A DNA stretch of 62,444 nt from Micromonospora inaquosa. Lineage in GTDB: Bacteria > Actinomycetota > Actinomycetes > Mycobacteriales > Micromonosporaceae. The notes under the pieces were generated by a model, which worked only from the letters and a program-made list of their open reading frames with translations, had not been told where the DNA came from and did not search any database. This document shows, piece after piece, positions 1-8,396 of this stretch; the first letter of the stretch is position 1; each line of letters opens with the position of its first letter. The stretch covers positions 1 to 62,444 of the forward strand of contig NZ_QGSZ01000214.1 of assembly GCF_003857055.1 (NCBI RefSeq). The letters are read 5' to 3'. Made by a program: the position numbers and the translations under genes.

Positions 1-144
1 GGACAGCAGGGTGGGCGCGGCCTGCGCGGGGGCGGTGGCGCCGGTCGGGGTGAGTGCCGCGACCAGGGCGACGGTGAGCCCGACCAGCAGGTGCCGGACG
101 GCCCGGCGGGGACGCGGGCGTACGGATGTTGCATGAGATGTCAT
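1..144 (-). CDS. secreted protein, N-terminal fragment only
   Basis: Only the first 48 codons lie in the window; the gene runs off the left edge. The reading frame is open and encodes a classical export signal: a basic N-region rich in Arg (RPRPRR), a hydrophobic core (LLVGLTVALVAAL), and an AQA-type signal peptidase cleavage site followed by APTLLS. The ATG at 142-144 was chosen because it opens this frame; the Shine-Dalgarno is weak. A LacI-type palindrome and a possible promoter lie upstream, so a polysaccharide-active enzyme is plausible. That is inference, because no catalytic domain is visible. Confidence 0.75.
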   Translation of the reverse strand, partial: MTSHATSVRPRPRRAVRHLLVGLTVALVAALTPTGATAPAQAAPTLLS

Positions 145-245
145 GACATCGCCTGTCGATAGGGGGTTACGGGGGTGCCGCGCGGATGGGATCGGCTCGC
201 CCCGTGGCGCCGTGGGTGGTGCCGCCGATGCGGCGTCGCGGGTCG

Positions 246-257
246 GAGAGCGCTCTC
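246..257. promoter_or_regulatory. LacI-type operator palindrome
   Basis: GAGAGCGCTCTC is a perfect 12-bp palindrome with the central CG step typical of LacI-family operators in actinomycetes (compare the TGGGAGCGCTCCCA sites of CebR/CelR). It lies about 100 bp upstream of the secreted protein, just downstream of that gene's candidate -10, a position that suits repression. The cognate regulator is unknown; a LacI gene is encoded at 53.1 kb. Confidence 0.5.
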
Positions 258-262
258 GTAGG

Positions 263-292
263 AGTGTTGCGGCGAGATTGCGACGGCGTCAA
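263..292 (-). promoter_or_regulatory. candidate promoter for the secreted protein
   Basis: On the minus strand a TTGACG -35 hexamer (292-287) is followed after 18 nt by AACACT (268-263), a weak -10. The palindrome at 246-257 begins about 6 bp further downstream. The -35 match is good and the -10 is poor, so confidence is modest. Confidence 0.35.
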
Positions 293-303
293 GACATCGA
301 TCT

Positions 304-316
304 ATAACTCTGTTAT
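304..316. repeat. AT-rich inverted repeat
   Basis: ATAAC-TCT-GTTAT is a perfect inverted repeat in an AT-rich island (about 296-350) that contrasts with the GC-rich surroundings. It lies between the end of the ROK gene and the promoter region of the secreted gene. It may be an operator or activator site; nothing more can be said. Confidence 0.3.
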
Positions 317-373
317 TTATCCCGAGGATCAGGTTTTGTGTAATTTGCTGGGCGCTGGCACGGTCGCTTCCGC

Positions 374-1573
374 TCAGCGGCGGACGCCACCCTCGGTGAG
401 GAAGCGGGCGATCGGGAGCGTCGCCGCGCCCAGCGCCACCGCGTCCACCCCGAGTCGACACAGCTCGATCGACGCCTGCTCGTACGGCTGGCGCAGCGCC
501 TGCCGGCCGGCGGCCTCCCGGACGGCCGGCAGCAGGTCACCGAGGGCCATCGCCGCCCAGCCGCCGAGCACCACCCGCTCCGGGTTGAACAGGTTGATCA
601 GGTTGGCCACCCCGGCGCCGAGGTAACCGGCGGTCTCGTCCAGCACCCGTCGGGCGGTGGTCGAGGTATCGGCGGCGGCGACCAGCGCGGCGAGCTGGGA
701 CTCCTCGTCCTCGCCCGGCACCGCTCGACCCCGGCGCGCCTCGCGGTAGCGGTCGATGATCGCCTCCGCGCCGACGTACGCCTCCAGGCAGCCGCGCGCG
801 CCGCACCGGCAGGCCCGGCCGCCGTACACCAGTGTGGTGTGCCCCCACTCCCCCGCGCTGCTGGACGCGCCCCGGTAGGTGGCGCCGTTGGTCACCACCG
901 ACGCACCCACCCCGGAACCGACCAGCGCGAAGACGGCGTGCCGGGCGCCGCGACCGGCGCCGAACCACATCTCGGCCTGGCCCAGCGTCTTCGCGCCGTT
1001 GTCGATGTGCAGCGGCAGGTCGGTGCCGGCGGCGATCAGACGCTCCAGCGGCACCCGGTCCCAGCCGAGGGCCTGGGCGTGCACGACGGCCTCGACGCCC
1101 TGCTCGACCACGCCGGAGACGCCGATGCCGACGCCGAGCACGTCGCCGGGGGCCACCCCGGCCTGGCCCGTCACCGCGTCGATGCCGGCCAGCACGTGCC
1201 CGGCCACCAGGTCGGGCTCGGTGCGGGCCGGGTCGAGCGGGTACTCGACGCTGGCCAGCAGGGTCATCGCGAAGTCGAACAGCTCCATCCGGACCCGGGT
1301 CTCGCCGACGTCCACGCCGACCACGAAGGCGAAGCGGGGCTCGATCCGCAGCAACATGCTGGGCCGGCCGCCGTCGGACTCGGCGGCACCGGCTTCGGCG
1401 ACCAACCCTTCGTCGATCATGTCGGCCACGACGTTGCTGACCGCGGGCTGGCTCAGCCCGGTGCTGCGCACCAGGTCCTGCCGGGTGAGCGGGCCATCGA
1501 GGAAGAGCTTGGTCAGCAGGGCGGACCGGTTGCGCAGCCGCACGCTGCGGTTGGTGGCACGCGCCAGCTCCAC
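374..1573 (-). CDS. ROK-family transcriptional repressor
   Basis: This 399-residue protein has the usual ROK repressor layout. A winged helix-turn-helix occupies about residues 20-60 (LTRQDLVRSTGLSQPAVSN), followed by an actin-like sugar-kinase domain starting near residue 82 (VVGVDVGETRVRMELFD). The structural-zinc motif CRCGARGCLE is present, as in NagC/Mlc/XylR relatives. The GTG start at 1571-1573 has a GAGGTG ribosome site 4 nt upstream. It is divergent from the sugar ABC/GH1 operon, so it most likely represses that operon until a sugar ligand binds. An AT-rich inverted repeat over the operon promoter is the probable operator. The inducer cannot be read from sequence; a beta-glucoside or glucose derivative is the natural guess. 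Confidence 0.9.
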   Translation of the reverse strand: MELARATNRSVRLRNRSALLTKLFLDGPLTRQDLVRSTGLSQPAVSNVVADMIDEGLVAEAGAAESDGGRPSMLLRIEPRFAFVVGVDVGETRVRMELFDFAMTLLASVEYPLDPARTEPDLVAGHVLAGIDAVTGQAGVAPGDVLGVGIGVSGVVEQGVEAVVHAQALGWDRVPLERLIAAGTDLPLHIDNGAKTLGQAEMWFGAGRGARHAVFALVGSGVGASVVTNGATYRGASSSAGEWGHTTLVYGGRACRCGARGCLEAYVGAEAIIDRYREARRGRAVPGEDEESQLAALVAAADTSTTARRVLDETAGYLGAGVANLINLFNPERVVLGGWAAMALGDLLPAVREAAGRQALRQPYEQASIELCRLGVDAVALGAATLPIARFLTEGGVRR

Positions 1574-1624
1574 TCGTCACCTCGTTCCTGTCGGCCGTTC
1601 GAGGCGACTGTAACCGCCTCGTGC

Positions 1625-1653
1625 TTGACGACCCACCGGCCAACAACTTTAAT
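1625..1653 (+). promoter_or_regulatory. promoter of the sugar ABC/GH1 operon
   Basis: TTGACG at 1625-1630 and TTTAAT at 1648-1653 are separated by exactly 17 nt, a strong match to the housekeeping sigma consensus. Transcription would start near 1660, giving a leader of about 150 nt before the GTG at 1810. Confidence 0.65.
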
Positions 1654-1668
1654 GACGACATAAATTAA
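1649..1668. promoter_or_regulatory. candidate ROK operator
   Basis: TTAAT-N10-ATTAA is a perfect 5-bp-arm inverted repeat in an AT-rich patch. It overlaps the -10 hexamer and the predicted transcription start of the sugar operon. Its position between the ROK gene and the operon makes it the best candidate site for the divergently encoded repressor. Confidence 0.5.
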
Positions 1669-1809
1669 GCCGTGATGTAACTCCCGGGAAACGCCGACGG
1701 ACCCCGACGGCGCACCCCCGAAACCCTGCCCGCAGCCGGCCCCCGTCGCCCGACCCCTATCGGCGACGAAGGCCAGCGGACCCCCACCACGCACCGGAAG
1801 GGCTGACCC

Positions 1810-3108
1810 GTGTCGAGACGACACCTCGGGATATTCACCGCCGCCGTACTGGCCGCCGCCTCGCTGACCGCCTGCGGTGGCTCCGGCGACGACTCCGCCG
1901 CGTCACCCAAGACGCTCACCTACTGGGCCAGCAACCAGGGCGCCAGCCTGGAGGCCGACAAGACGACCCTCCAGCCCGAGCTGGACAAGTTCGAGAAGCA
2001 GACCGGCATCAAGGTCACCCTCGAGGTGGTCCCGTGGTCGGATCTGCTCAACCGGCTACTCGCGGCCGCCGCCTCCGGCCAGGGCCCGGACGTGGTCAAC
2101 ATCGGCAACACCTGGTCAGCGTCGCTGCAGGCCACCGGCGCGCTGGTCGAGTTCGACGACGCCACCCTGCAGGCCGTCGGCGGCAAGGACCGGATCGTGC
2201 CCGCCGCGCTCGCCGCCGCCGGCGCCCCCGGAAAACCGCCGGCCGCCGTGCCGCTCTACAGCATGGCGTACAGCCTGTACTACAACAAGAAGTCGTTCGC
2301 CGACGCCGGCATCACCGCCGCGCCGACCACCTGGGAACAGCTCGCCGAGTACGGCAAGAAGCTGAGCACCGGCGGCAAGTGGGGCCTGGCGATCGAGGGC
2401 GCCAACCCGTCCGAGAACGCCCACCACGCCTTCACCTTCAGCCAGCAGTACGGCGGCGAGTGGTTCGACTCGGCCGGCAAGCCGACCTTCGACACCCCGC
2501 AGAACGTCTCGGCGATCAAGCGGTACATCGACTTCATGGCCGCCGACAAGATCACCAACCCGAGCAACGCCGAGTACGCCCAGAACCAGTCGGTCTCCGA
2601 CTTCGCCAACGGCAAGGCCGCCATGCTGCTGTGGCAGTCCGCCGGGTCGAACCTGAAGACGCAGAACATGCCCGCCGACGCGTACGGGGTGGCCCCGGTG
2701 CCGTTCCTGGCCAGCCCACCGGCCGGCGGCAAGAAGGTCAACAGCATGGTCGCCGGGATCAACATGGCGGTCTTCAAGCACACCAAGAACCGCGACGGCG
2801 CGCTGAACTTCGTGAAGTTCATGACCAGCGACGAGGAGCAGACGATCCTCAACCGCACGTACGGCTCGCTGCCGGCGGTGAAGACCGCGGCCTCCGACCC
2901 GGCGTTCAGCGCCCCCGAGCAGAAGAGCATCCAGGAGACCCTGGTCACCACCGCGGCCCCGCTGCCGCAGGTGCCCGAGGAGAGCACGTTCGAGACCCTG
3001 GTCGGCACCGCGATGAAGGAGTTGTTCGCCGACGCGGCCAGCGGCAAGCCGGTCACCGAGGAGTCGGTGAAGGCCAAGCTGACCGACGCGCAGCAGAAGA
3101 TGCGCTGA
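1810..3108 (+). CDS. sugar ABC transporter substrate-binding lipoprotein
   Basis: This 432-residue extracellular solute-binding protein (family 1, MalE/CebE-like) captures a sugar outside the membrane for the two permeases encoded next. A lipoprotein signal is visible, with a short Arg/His start, a hydrophobic core and lipobox LTAC, so the mature protein is lipid-anchored at Cys22. The body carries the usual family features, including the early LTYWASNQG strand and the GQGPDVVNIGN segment. The GTG start has a GGAAGG site upstream. It is the first gene of the operon and is separated from the permeases by a stable hairpin, a common way of making binding protein in excess. The GH1 gene at the end of the operon suggests a beta-glucoside or cello-oligosaccharide ligand. 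No ATPase is encoded here, so a shared MsiK-type ATPase elsewhere is likely. Confidence 0.92.
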   Translation: MSRRHLGIFTAAVLAAASLTACGGSGDDSAASPKTLTYWASNQGASLEADKTTLQPELDKFEKQTGIKVTLEVVPWSDLLNRLLAAAASGQGPDVVNIGNTWSASLQATGALVEFDDATLQAVGGKDRIVPAALAAAGAPGKPPAAVPLYSMAYSLYYNKKSFADAGITAAPTTWEQLAEYGKKLSTGGKWGLAIEGANPSENAHHAFTFSQQYGGEWFDSAGKPTFDTPQNVSAIKRYIDFMAADKITNPSNAEYAQNQSVSDFANGKAAMLLWQSAGSNLKTQNMPADAYGVAPVPFLASPPAGGKKVNSMVAGINMAVFKHTKNRDGALNFVKFMTSDEEQTILNRTYGSLPAVKTAASDPAFSAPEQKSIQETLVTTAAPLPQVPEESTFETLVGTAMKELFADAASGKPVTEESVKAKLTDAQQKMR

Positions 3109-3120
3109 CCCAGGCGTCAC

Positions 3121-3161
3121 CGGTGGCCGTGGTCGGGTGTTGAGCCCGGCCACGGCCACCG
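3121..3161 (+). promoter_or_regulatory. intercistronic hairpin after the binding-protein gene
   Basis: A 17-bp stem (CGGTGGCCGTGG pairing with CCACGGCCACCG, extended inward by TCGGG/CCCGG with one wobble) closes a 7-nt loop. It lies between the binding protein and the first permease and probably stabilises the upstream mRNA or partly terminates transcription. Confidence 0.65.
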
Positions 3162-3178
3162 CCTCCGAGAGGACCCCG

Positions 3179-4171
3179 ATGGCAACCAGCACCACCGCGC
3201 CGGACGCCGACCAGCGCGAACCCCGGGCCGGGTCGCCGGCCCGGGGGCCGGCCCGCCGGCCCCGCGGCCCCCGCCGCTCGCTCCTGCCGTACCTGCTGCT
3301 CGCCCCGGCCGTCGTGCTGGAACTCGCCATCCACGTGATCCCGATGGTGGTCGGGGTCTGGATGAGCCTGCTGGAGCTGACCCAGTTCCACATCCGCAAC
3401 TGGTCCACCGCGCCCTTCATCGGGCTGGAGAACTACCGGGCGACGCTCGACCTGAACAGCGCAGCGGGCAAGGAACTGCTGCACTCGTTCTGGGTCACCC
3501 TGGCCTACAGCCTGCTCTCGGTCGGGTTCGCCTGGCTGCTCGGCATCTCGGCGGCGGTCGTCCTGCAACGGCCGTTTCGGGGTCGGGCGATCCTGCGGGC
3601 GCTGTTCCTCACCCCGTACGCGTTGCCGGTCTACGCCGCCGTCATCACCTGGAGCTTCCTGCTGCAACGCGACACCGGCCTGGTCAACCACGTGCTCGTC
3701 GACCAGCTGGGGCTGATGAACGACCGGCCGTTCTGGTTGATCGGCGACAACAGCTTCTGGTCGCTGCTGGTGGTGTCGGTCTGGCGCAACTGGCCGTTCG
3801 CGTTCCTGTGTCTGATGGCCGGGTTGCAGAACGTGCCCGGCGAGCTGTACGAGGCCGCCGCGATCGACGGCGCGGGTTTCTGGCGCCGGCTGCGCTCGGT
3901 CACCCTGCCGATGCTGCGGCCGGTCAACCTGGTGCTGCTGCTGGTGCTGTTCCTGTGGACGTTCAACGACTTCAACACCCCGTTCGTGCTGTTCGGCGGC
4001 TCCGCTCCGGAGCAGGCCGACCTCATCTCCATCCACATCTACCGCAGCTCCTTCAAGACCTGGGACTTCGGCTCCGGGTCGGCGATGTCGGTGGCGCTGC
4101 TGCTGTTCCTGCTGGTCGTCTCGGCCGCGTACCTGCTGATCACCAACCGTCGGAGGGACGACCATGCGTGA
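3179..4171 (+). CDS. sugar ABC transporter permease (MalF/CebF type)
   Basis: This inner-membrane permease of a binding-protein-dependent sugar transporter is 330 residues from the ATG at 3179, which is preceded by a GAGAGGA ribosome site; an upstream in-frame start lacks one. The N-terminus is Pro/Arg-rich and cytoplasmic, followed by six predicted membrane segments starting with LLPYLLLAPAVVLELAI. The EAA coupling motif EAAAIDGAGFWRRL, which contacts the ATPase, is intact. The gene overlaps the next permease by 8 nt, so the two are translationally coupled and form a heterodimer. Confidence 0.92.
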   Translation: MATSTTAPDADQREPRAGSPARGPARRPRGPRRSLLPYLLLAPAVVLELAIHVIPMVVGVWMSLLELTQFHIRNWSTAPFIGLENYRATLDLNSAAGKELLHSFWVTLAYSLLSVGFAWLLGISAAVVLQRPFRGRAILRALFLTPYALPVYAAVITWSFLLQRDTGLVNHVLVDQLGLMNDRPFWLIGDNSFWSLLVVSVWRNWPFAFLCLMAGLQNVPGELYEAAAIDGAGFWRRLRSVTLPMLRPVNLVLLLVLFLWTFNDFNTPFVLFGGSAPEQADLISIHIYRSSFKTWDFGSGSAMSVALLLFLLVVSAAYLLITNRRRDDHA

Positions 4172-5003
4172 GACCGCCGGTGAGCGCTGGGGCCGGCGCA
4201 TCGTGCTGACCCTGCTCGCCCTCTTCGTCGTCATCCCGCTCTACGTGATGGTCACCTCGGCGGCCAAGCCGTTGCAGGACGTGCAGAACGGCTTCACCTG
4301 GTGGCCCAGTCGGCCCACCCTGCAACCGTTCATCGACATGTGGAGCACCGTGCCGCTGGCCCGGTACCTGGTGAACAGCCTGGTGGTGTCGAGCATCGCG
4401 GCGATCTGCTCGGTGGCGGTGGCCATCTTCGCCGCGTTCGCGGTGAGCCGGTACCGGTTCCGCGGCCGGGGTGTCTTCTCGGTGACGGTGCTGTCCACGC
4501 AGATGTTCCCCGGCATCCTGTTCCTGCTGCCGCTGTTCCTCATCTACGTCAACCTGGGCAACGCCACCGGCATCGAGCTGTACGCCAGCCGGACCGGCCT
4601 GATCATCACGTACCTGACGTTCTCGCTGCCGTTCTCGATCTGGATGCTGGTCGGCTACTTCGACTCGATCCCCCGGGGTCTGGACGAGGCGGCGCAGGTC
4701 GACGGCGCAGGTCCGCTGCGCACCCTGTTCCAGGTCATCCTGCCGGCCGCGGTGCCCGGCGTCGTCGCGGTCACCGTGTACGCGTTCATGACCGCGTGGG
4801 GTGAGGTGCTCTTCGCCTCGGTGATGACCGACGAGGGCAGCCGCACCCTGGCCGTCGGCCTCCAGGGCTACTCCACCCAGTTCAACGTCTACTGGAACCA
4901 GATCATGGCCGCCTCGCTGGTGGTCAGCGTCCCGGTCGTCGTCGGCTTCCTGGCCCTACAGCGGTACTTCGTCGCCGGCCTCACCGCCGGCGCGGTCAAG
5001 TGA
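4164..5003 (+). CDS. sugar ABC transporter permease (MalG/CebG type)
   Basis: This is the second membrane subunit, 279 residues with six predicted transmembrane helices. The EAA motif [14 protein letters not shown] and a MalG-like C-terminal end ([11 protein letters not shown]) are present. The ATG overlaps the end of the preceding permease gene. Together with the upstream products it forms the membrane channel of the importer. The beta-glycosidase gene follows within 30 nt, completing an uptake-and-hydrolysis operon. Confidence 0.92.
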   Translation: MRETAGERWGRRIVLTLLALFVVIPLYVMVTSAAKPLQDVQNGFTWWPSRPTLQPFIDMWSTVPLARYLVNSLVVSSIAAICSVAVAIFAAFAVSRYRFRGRGVFSVTVLSTQMFPGILFLLPLFLIYVNLGNATGIELYASRTGLIITYLTFSLPFSIWMLVGYFDSIPRGLDEAAQVDGAGPLRTLFQVILPAAVPGVVAVTVYAFMTAWGEVLFASVMTDEGSRTLAVGLQGYSTQFNVYWNQIMAASLVVSVPVVVGFLALQRYFVAGLTAGAVK

Positions 5004-5032
5004 GTCATCCAACCCCAGAGGAGAACCGACCC

Positions 5033-6409
5033 GTGCCCGACCTGTCCAAGCTGCCACCCGACTTCCTCTGGGGTGTCGCCACGGCGGCGTACCAGATCGA
5101 GGGGGCCGTCGACGTCGACGGCCGGGCGCCGTCCATCTGGGACACCTTCTCGGCGACCCCCGGCAAGGTCGACAACGGCGACACCGGAGCGGTGGCGTGC
5201 GACCACTACCACCGGTGGCCGGAGGACCTGGCGCTGCTGCGCCGCCTCGGCGTGGACGCGTACCGTTTCTCGGTGGCCTGGCCCCGGGTCATGCCCGACG
5301 GCGTCGGGCGGGTCAACGCCGCTGGGCTGGACTTCTACGATCGGCTCGTCGACACGTTGCTCGCCGACGGGATCCGGCCGTTCGTCACGCTCTACCACTG
5401 GGATCTGCCGCAGGTGATGCAGGACCGGGGCGGTTGGCCGGAGCGCGCCACCGCCGAGGCGTTCGCCGACTACGCGGCGGTGGTCGCCGGCCGCCTCGGT
5501 GACCGGGTCGCCGACTGGTGCACTGTCAACGAGCCGCTCTGCGTGTCCTGGATCGGGCACCTGGAGGGGAACATGGCCCCCGGCGAGCGGGACCTGACCC
5601 GCGCCGTGCACACCTCGCACCACGTGCTGCTCGGGCACGGCCTGGCCACCCAGGCGATCCGCGCCAACGCCGCCCGGCCGGCCTCGGTGGGTCTGGTGCT
5701 CAACCTCAGCCCGATCGAGGCGGCGACCGACCGGCCCGAGGACGTCGCGGCGGCCCGCCGGGCCGACGGGCACGTCAACCGGTGGTGGCTGGACCCGATC
5801 CACGGGCGCGGCTACCCCGCCGACATGATCGCCACCTACGGGGTGGAGCCACCGGTACGCGGCGACGACCTGGCGACGATCGCCACCCCGACGGACTTCC
5901 TCGGGGTGAACTACTACTTCCGTCAACTGGTGGTCGACGACCCGAGCGGCGCGGCCCCGTACGCCCGGCAGGTGCCGGTGCCCGGTTCGGTGGAGACCGC
6001 GATGGGCTGGGAGGTGTACCCGGCGGGCCTGGAGCGGCTGCTCGTTGACGTGCACGAGGAGTACCGGCCGGGCCGGATCATCGTCACCGAGAGCGGCTCG
6101 GCGTGGCCGGACGACGTCACCGCGGAGGGCACCGTGGAGGACAAGGAGCGCACCGACCACCTGGAGCAGCACCTGGCCGCGTGCGCGGCGGCGGCAGCCC
6201 GGGGGGTTCCCCTGGACGGCTACTTCGTCTGGTCGCTGCTGGACAACTTCGAGTGGGCGTACGGCTACGACAAGCGCTTCGGGCTGGTGCACGTCGACTA
6301 CGCCACCCAGCGTCGGACGGTGAAGGCGAGCGGTCTGCGTTACGCCGAGCTGATCCGCGCCCACCATCGGCTTGGCCGCACGACCGGCAGCGCGACGCCG
6401 GTGGCGTGA
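5033..6409 (+). CDS. GH1 family beta-glucosidase
   Basis: This cytoplasmic retaining beta-glycosidase is 458 residues from the GTG at 5033, chosen for its AGAGGAGA ribosome site; an upstream in-frame GTG overlaps the previous stop without one. The GH1 signature [15 protein letters not shown] is at the N-terminus. The acid/base Glu167 lies in TVNEP, and the nucleophile Glu353 lies in VTESG, where most relatives have TENG. The sugar-contacting WSLLDNFEW segment is intact near the C-terminus. There is no signal peptide, so it acts on disaccharides imported by the preceding ABC system. A hairpin terminator follows. Beta-glucoside or cellobiose is the likely substrate, but GH1 also includes beta-galactosidases and fucosidases. 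Confidence 0.93.
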   Translation: MPDLSKLPPDFLWGVATAAYQIEGAVDVDGRAPSIWDTFSATPGKVDNGDTGAVACDHYHRWPEDLALLRRLGVDAYRFSVAWPRVMPDGVGRVNAAGLDFYDRLVDTLLADGIRPFVTLYHWDLPQVMQDRGGWPERATAEAFADYAAVVAGRLGDRVADWCTVNEPLCVSWIGHLEGNMAPGERDLTRAVHTSHHVLLGHGLATQAIRANAARPASVGLVLNLSPIEAATDRPEDVAAARRADGHVNRWWLDPIHGRGYPADMIATYGVEPPVRGDDLATIATPTDFLGVNYYFRQLVVDDPSGAAPYARQVPVPGSVETAMGWEVYPAGLERLLVDVHEEYRPGRIIVTESGSAWPDDVTAEGTVEDKERTDHLEQHLAACAAAAARGVPLDGYFVWSLLDNFEWAYGYDKRFGLVHVDYATQRRTVKASGLRYAELIRAHHRLGRTTGSATPVA

Positions 6410-6424
6410 ACGGGGGCGTGCGGC

Positions 6425-6456
6425 CGGCCGCCCGGGGTGGACATCCCGGGCGGCCG
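6425..6456 (+). terminator. rho-independent-like terminator after the GH1 gene
   Basis: CGGCCGCCCGGG and CCCGGGCGGCCG form a perfect 12-bp stem with an 8-nt loop, 15 nt after the stop codon of the GH1 gene. There is no U-tract, as is usual in high-GC actinomycetes. Confidence 0.7.
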
Positions 6457-6505
6457 TTGCCGCCCCGATCGGACGAAACCGCCACCGGTCCCGTTGCCCA
6501 GTGGC

Positions 6506-6511
6506 TAGCCT
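6506..6511 (+). promoter_or_regulatory. -10 box of a leaderless promoter (TMEM175-type gene)
   Basis: TAGCCT lies exactly 6 nt before the GTG start at 6518, with no Shine-Dalgarno between. Transcription is therefore expected to start at or next to the start codon. Confidence 0.55.
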
Positions 6512-6517
6512 GCGGCA

Positions 6518-7186
6518 GTGTCCGCAGCACCTGACGAGGTCGAGCAGCCCGGCGCCCGGGGGCGGGTGTCCGCCACCGACCGGATGACGGCCTTCAGCGA
6601 CGGTGTCTTCGCCATCGTCATCACGCTGCTGGTCATCGAGCTGCGGGTACCCGAGTACCACGAGGGCGACCTGCTCACCGGTCTGCTCGGCGAGGGCGCC
6701 TCCTACCTGGCCTTCGTGGTGTCCTTCGTCTACGTCGGGGTGCTCTGGCTCAACCATCACGCGCTGCTGCGGCTGATCCGTGGCACCACACTCACGCTGA
6801 GCTGGATCAACCTCGCCGTGCTCTTCGGCGCGGTGATCATTCCCTTCCCCACCGCGGTGCTGGCGTCGGCGTTCACTCATGGCGACACCGACGACCAGCG
6901 CGCGGCCGTCGCCCTGTACGCGCTGGCCGCGGCCTTGATGTCGGCCCCCTGGCTGGTGTTCTTCAGTTACCTGCACCGGCACCCGGCGCTGCTCGACCGT
7001 CGGGTCCGCCCCGGGTACGTGCGAGCGCAGCGGCTGCGGCCGATCACCGGCCTGATCCTGTACGGGCTCAGTGGTCTGCTCGGCTGGTTCGTCAGTCCGG
7101 TGCTGGGCCTGATCGGCGTCATCGTCATGATCGCCTATCACGCTGTCACCAGCGAGGGGTTGCCCCGCTGGCTCACCCGTCGCTGA
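6518..7186 (+). CDS. TMEM175/DUF1211 family potassium channel
   Basis: This 222-residue integral membrane protein carries the diagnostic first-helix motif RMTAFSDGVFAIVITLL. In bacterial TMEM175 channels this motif (RxxxFSDGVFAI) lines the potassium pore. Six hydrophobic segments are visible, as expected for the one-repeat bacterial form, which assembles as a tetramer. The GTG start has no ribosome site but a TAGCCT hexamer 6 nt upstream. The gene is convergent with, and overlaps by 14 nt, the nucleotidyltransferase gene. Neighbours do not indicate a specific role; potassium leak or membrane-potential control is the family expectation. Confidence 0.85.
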   Translation: MSAAPDEVEQPGARGRVSATDRMTAFSDGVFAIVITLLVIELRVPEYHEGDLLTGLLGEGASYLAFVVSFVYVGVLWLNHHALLRLIRGTTLTLSWINLAVLFGAVIIPFPTAVLASAFTHGDTDDQRAAVALYALAAALMSAPWLVFFSYLHRHPALLDRRVRPGYVRAQRLRPITGLILYGLSGLLGWFVSPVLGLIGVIVMIAYHAVTSEGLPRWLTRR

Positions 7187-7754
7187 CCGGACGAAGTCGG
7201 AGCAGGTCGGCCGGGGTGTCCACGTCGACCGGGGAGCCGACGTCGTCACAGGCCACCTCGACCACCAGGTCCGGTCGGTCGCGCAGCAGGTCGCGGGCGC
7301 CCCGGTCGCCGACGGCGTAAGCGCTCAGCAGCGGCCAGGTCTCCCGAGCCAACATGATGGGGTGCCCGCGGCGGCCGGCGTAGGTGGCGACCGCGACGAC
7401 AGCGCCGTCGGCGTACGCCGCGCGCACCCGGCGCACCGAGACCGGGCTGAGCAGCGGTTGGTCGACCAGGACCACGACGACGGCCGGCACGTCGGCCGGC
7501 AGCGAAGCCAGGCCCCGCAGCAGCGATGAGCCCAGCCCGTCGGGCCAGCGGTCGTGGCGGACCGGCACCGCGCCGGGCAGGTCGGGCACTTCGTCGGCGC
7601 CCGCGCCGAGCACCACGTGCACGGGTGCGCAGCCACCGTCGGCGAGCAGGCGGGCCGCGCGCCGCACCAGTGTCTCGCCGTCCAGCTCGACCAGCGCCTT
7701 CGGCCGGCCGTAGCGCCGCCCGGCGCCGGCGGCCAGCAGCAGTCCGGCGGTCAC
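7173..7754 (-). CDS. MobA/MocA-like molybdenum-cofactor nucleotidyltransferase
   Basis: This 193-residue NTP-transferase has the MobA-like N-terminal motif TAGLLLAAGAGRRYGRPKAL, where the glycine-rich loop binds the nucleotide and Lys the cofactor phosphate. VVVLVDQPLLSPVS holds the metal-binding Asp. The GTG at 7754 was chosen because it sits 7 nt after a GGGAGG site; a longer reading frame upstream has no such site. It is divergent from the molybdenum hydroxylase genes that start 73 nt away. MocA-type enzymes make the cytosine-dinucleotide cofactor used by xanthine-oxidase-family hydroxylases, so this protein probably finishes the cofactor for the neighbouring enzyme. MobA (GTP) or a sugar nucleotidyltransferase are less likely alternatives. 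Confidence 0.8.
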   Translation of the reverse strand: MTAGLLLAAGAGRRYGRPKALVELDGETLVRRAARLLADGGCAPVHVVLGAGADEVPDLPGAVPVRHDRWPDGLGSSLLRGLASLPADVPAVVVVLVDQPLLSPVSVRRVRAAYADGAVVAVATYAGRRGHPIMLARETWPLLSAYAVGDRGARDLLRDRPDLVVEVACDDVGSPVDVDTPADLLRLRPVSDG

Positions 7755-7814
7755 CGTGGTCACCTCCCGTACGAAGGGCTTTGCGTTATTCGCCCCGGGA
7801 TATACCGACAAAGC

Positions 7815-7820
7815 TAGTCT
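7815..7820 (+). promoter_or_regulatory. -10 box of a leaderless promoter (molybdenum hydroxylase operon)
   Basis: TAGTCT lies exactly 6 nt before the GTG at 7827 and there is no ribosome site, pointing to a leaderless transcript for the three-gene operon. Confidence 0.55.
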
Positions 7821-7826
7821 GGGCCG

Positions 7827-8396
7827 GTGCAGGGCGGACCGGAGAACACGACGACGATCGACGAACGGCACTCGTCCCGGGTGACGGTCGAGATCAACGG
7901 CGCGTCCCGCGAGCTGACCCTGGACAACCGCACCACCCTGCTCGACGCGCTACGCGAACACCTCGACCTGACCGGGGCGAAGAAGGGCTGCGACCACGGC
8001 CAGTGCGGCTCGTGCACCGTGCTGCTGGACGGCCGCCGGGTGAAGAGTTGCCTGGTCTTCGCGGTGACAGTGGACGGCCGGTCGGTGGTGAGCGTCGAAG
8101 GGCTGGCCGGGCCCGACGAGCTGTCCCCGTTGCAGGCGGCGTTCATCGCGCACGACGCGTTCCAGTGCGGCTACTGCACCCCCGGGCAGCTCTGCTCCGC
8201 CCGCGGCATGCTCGACGAGGTCTCCCGTGGTTGGCCCAGCGCCGTCACCGGCGACCTGAACTCGCCCGCCGACCTGACCGACGCGGAGATCCGCGAGCGG
8301 ATGGCCGGCAACCTGTGCCGCTGCGCCGCGTACCCGCACATCGTCGCGGCCGTGCGCGAGACGGCGGGTGCCAGTGGGACGGCGGCGACGCGGTGA
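7827..8396 (+). CDS. aldehyde oxidoreductase, [2Fe-2S] subunit (PaoA-like)
   Basis: This 189-residue small subunit of a xanthine-oxidase-family enzyme carries electrons from molybdenum to FAD. The plant-type ferredoxin domain holds Cys55, 60, 63 and 75 (GCDHGQCGSC...C). The four-helix domain holds Cys114, 117, 164 and 166 (QCGYC and NLCRC). E. coli PaoA has a Tat signal, but none is seen here, so the enzyme should be cytoplasmic. The next gene starts inside this stop codon (4-nt overlap). The order small, FAD, molybdenum subunit matches paoABC. Confidence 0.9.
   Translation: MQGGPENTTTIDERHSSRVTVEINGASRELTLDNRTTLLDALREHLDLTGAKKGCDHGQCGSCTVLLDGRRVKSCLVFAVTVDGRSVVSVEGLAGPDELSPLQAAFIAHDAFQCGYCTPGQLCSARGMLDEVSRGWPSAVTGDLNSPADLTDAEIRERMAGNLCRCAAYPHIVAAVRETAGASGTAATR

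Noticed and set aside
4889..7249. Long minus-strand open frame (786 codons) opposite the GH1 gene
   Set aside because: It is a shadow of the strongly biased plus-strand genes: low-complexity His/Gln/Arg/Val composition, no ribosome site, no domain, while the plus strand carries intact GH1 and TMEM175-type genes.
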